Source: Clostridiaceae bacterium HFYG-1003
Lineage (GTDB): Bacteria; Bacillota; Clostridia; Clostridiales; Clostridiaceae
Length of the DNA: 64,000 bases
Reading direction: 5' to 3'
NCBI GenBank assembly: GCA_024579835.1
Contig: CP102060.1
Location: 1,240,001 to 1,304,000 of the forward strand
A program made the translations under genes and the position numbers. Positions 63,496-64,000 of the stretch are shown here, one piece after another. The stretch's first letter is position 1, and each line of letters starts with the position of its first letter. Below the pieces are notes generated by a model. It was not told the origin of the DNA and searched no databases. It saw only the letters and a program-made list of their open reading frames with translations.

Positions 63496-64000
63496 TTATC
63501 TTGTCCTCCTCAAATTTGTTGATACAAGCAGCACAATCACAACCTTGGCATGATTGACCGATTGAAAAAACATCGCTGTTCCGGCAACACAGACGGATAA
63601 TTCATTATATGATTCACAAGCTTCTCAGCATGATGAAAAATCATCTTTGCGAAATTATAAATCCAGGCGCGATATAGTCTTTGTATGAATTATACACGGA
63701 TTTTAAAGACTATTACAATCTCCCGAATCCACGGCTCTGCTATCGTCATCGCTCCTCTCCGGCTTCTGCCATACCGGAATCCACAATTTACATTTCCCAG
63801 ATTATCGAACTAATTGTCAGTAGGAATGGATCCTTTAAATCGCAATTCTGCTGTGAGAAGAATGATTGTACCGATTTCGCTAACTTGGCGGGTCGCGATA
63901 ATTTCACCGCCGAATAATCAGTCAACAGCCTCATTTCACCGGTAAGAAGTCCGCCAAGTAATCTGCACAGAACAGGAAAACCCTGGCTGGATTTGTGATC
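63496..64000. other. Gene-free right end of the window
   Basis: About 500 bases with the SEC-C gene promoter region and no supportable coding region; short frames lack start signals. A gene may begin beyond the window. Confidence 0.45.

Noticed and set aside
63681-63917. 78-codon plus-strand frame near the right edge
   Set aside because: No ribosome binding site and no protein-like pattern; it lies in the AT-rich upstream region of the SEC-C gene.

Overview
The window reads as a chromosome segment of an anaerobic, formate-metabolising Gram-positive bacterium of the Bacillota, most likely class Clostridia. The evidence is RNase Y, MutS2, a Bacillus-type SOS operator at recA, SpeA-type decarboxylase, HPr and purine-rich ribosome binding sites. 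It also includes a selenocysteine formate dehydrogenase joined to NADH-dehydrogenase-like subunits, a tungstate importer and a phosphate butyryl/acetyltransferase. No rRNA, tRNA or CRISPR array was found.

Layout. 1-4600 (+): a lipoprotein cut by the window edge, then a MoxR-type ATPase/VWA pair, a small protein and a GNAT acetyltransferase. 4600-11400 (mostly -): a beta-hydroxyacid dehydrogenase, a UvsE-like protein whose metal ligands look lost and which is fused to a DUF1722 domain, an esterase, RlmN and a lipoprotein. About 12100-15060 (+): a three-gene transposon (zinc-ribbon DUF6431-like protein, DDE transposase, AAA ATPase). 15300-15830 (-): a lipoprotein. 16840-23400 (-): the formate dehydrogenase operon (NuoE-like, NuoF-like, NuoG-N-like, selenoprotein FdhA, ferritin-like protein), with a readable promoter and paired palindromes in front. 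23550-33980 (-): the cofactor supply block (mogA, mobA-fdhD fusion, tupABC, two moeA genes, moaA, moaC, two MOSC proteins). 34500-37260 (+): a MATE exporter and an internally duplicated membrane protein. 37400-49800 (-): housekeeping genes (ybjQ, purB, ptsH, a variant EIIA, aspartate aminotransferase, glycosyltransferase, rny, recA, TPR protein, phosphoglucomutase). 50100-51560 (+): speA. 51740-59840 (-): phosphate acyltransferase, FMN oxidase, DUF523 protein, mutS2, U32 peptidase-like protein, ZapA-like protein. 60400-62084 (+): an unknown membrane protein. 62345-62560 (-): a candidate structured RNA. 62614-63495 (-): a SEC-C protein.

How it fits together. TupABC imports tungstate, MoaA/MoaC/MogA/MoeA/MobA build and load the pterin cofactor, and the FdhD half of the fusion would deliver sulfur to FdhA. 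FdhA carries selenocysteine at an in-frame TGA followed at once by a SECIS-like hairpin. The NuoE/NuoF/NuoG-like subunits would pass electrons to NAD(P) and perhaps ferredoxin. MoaD, MoaE and the selenocysteine genes (selABC) are not in this window.

The least conventional items are the UvsE-DUF1722 fusion with degenerate active site, the FdhD domain without its cysteine loop, the MogA with a histidine-rich tail, the EIIA protein with one active-site His replaced by Asn, the two-fold repeated membrane protein, the transposon end repeats and the candidate structured RNA.
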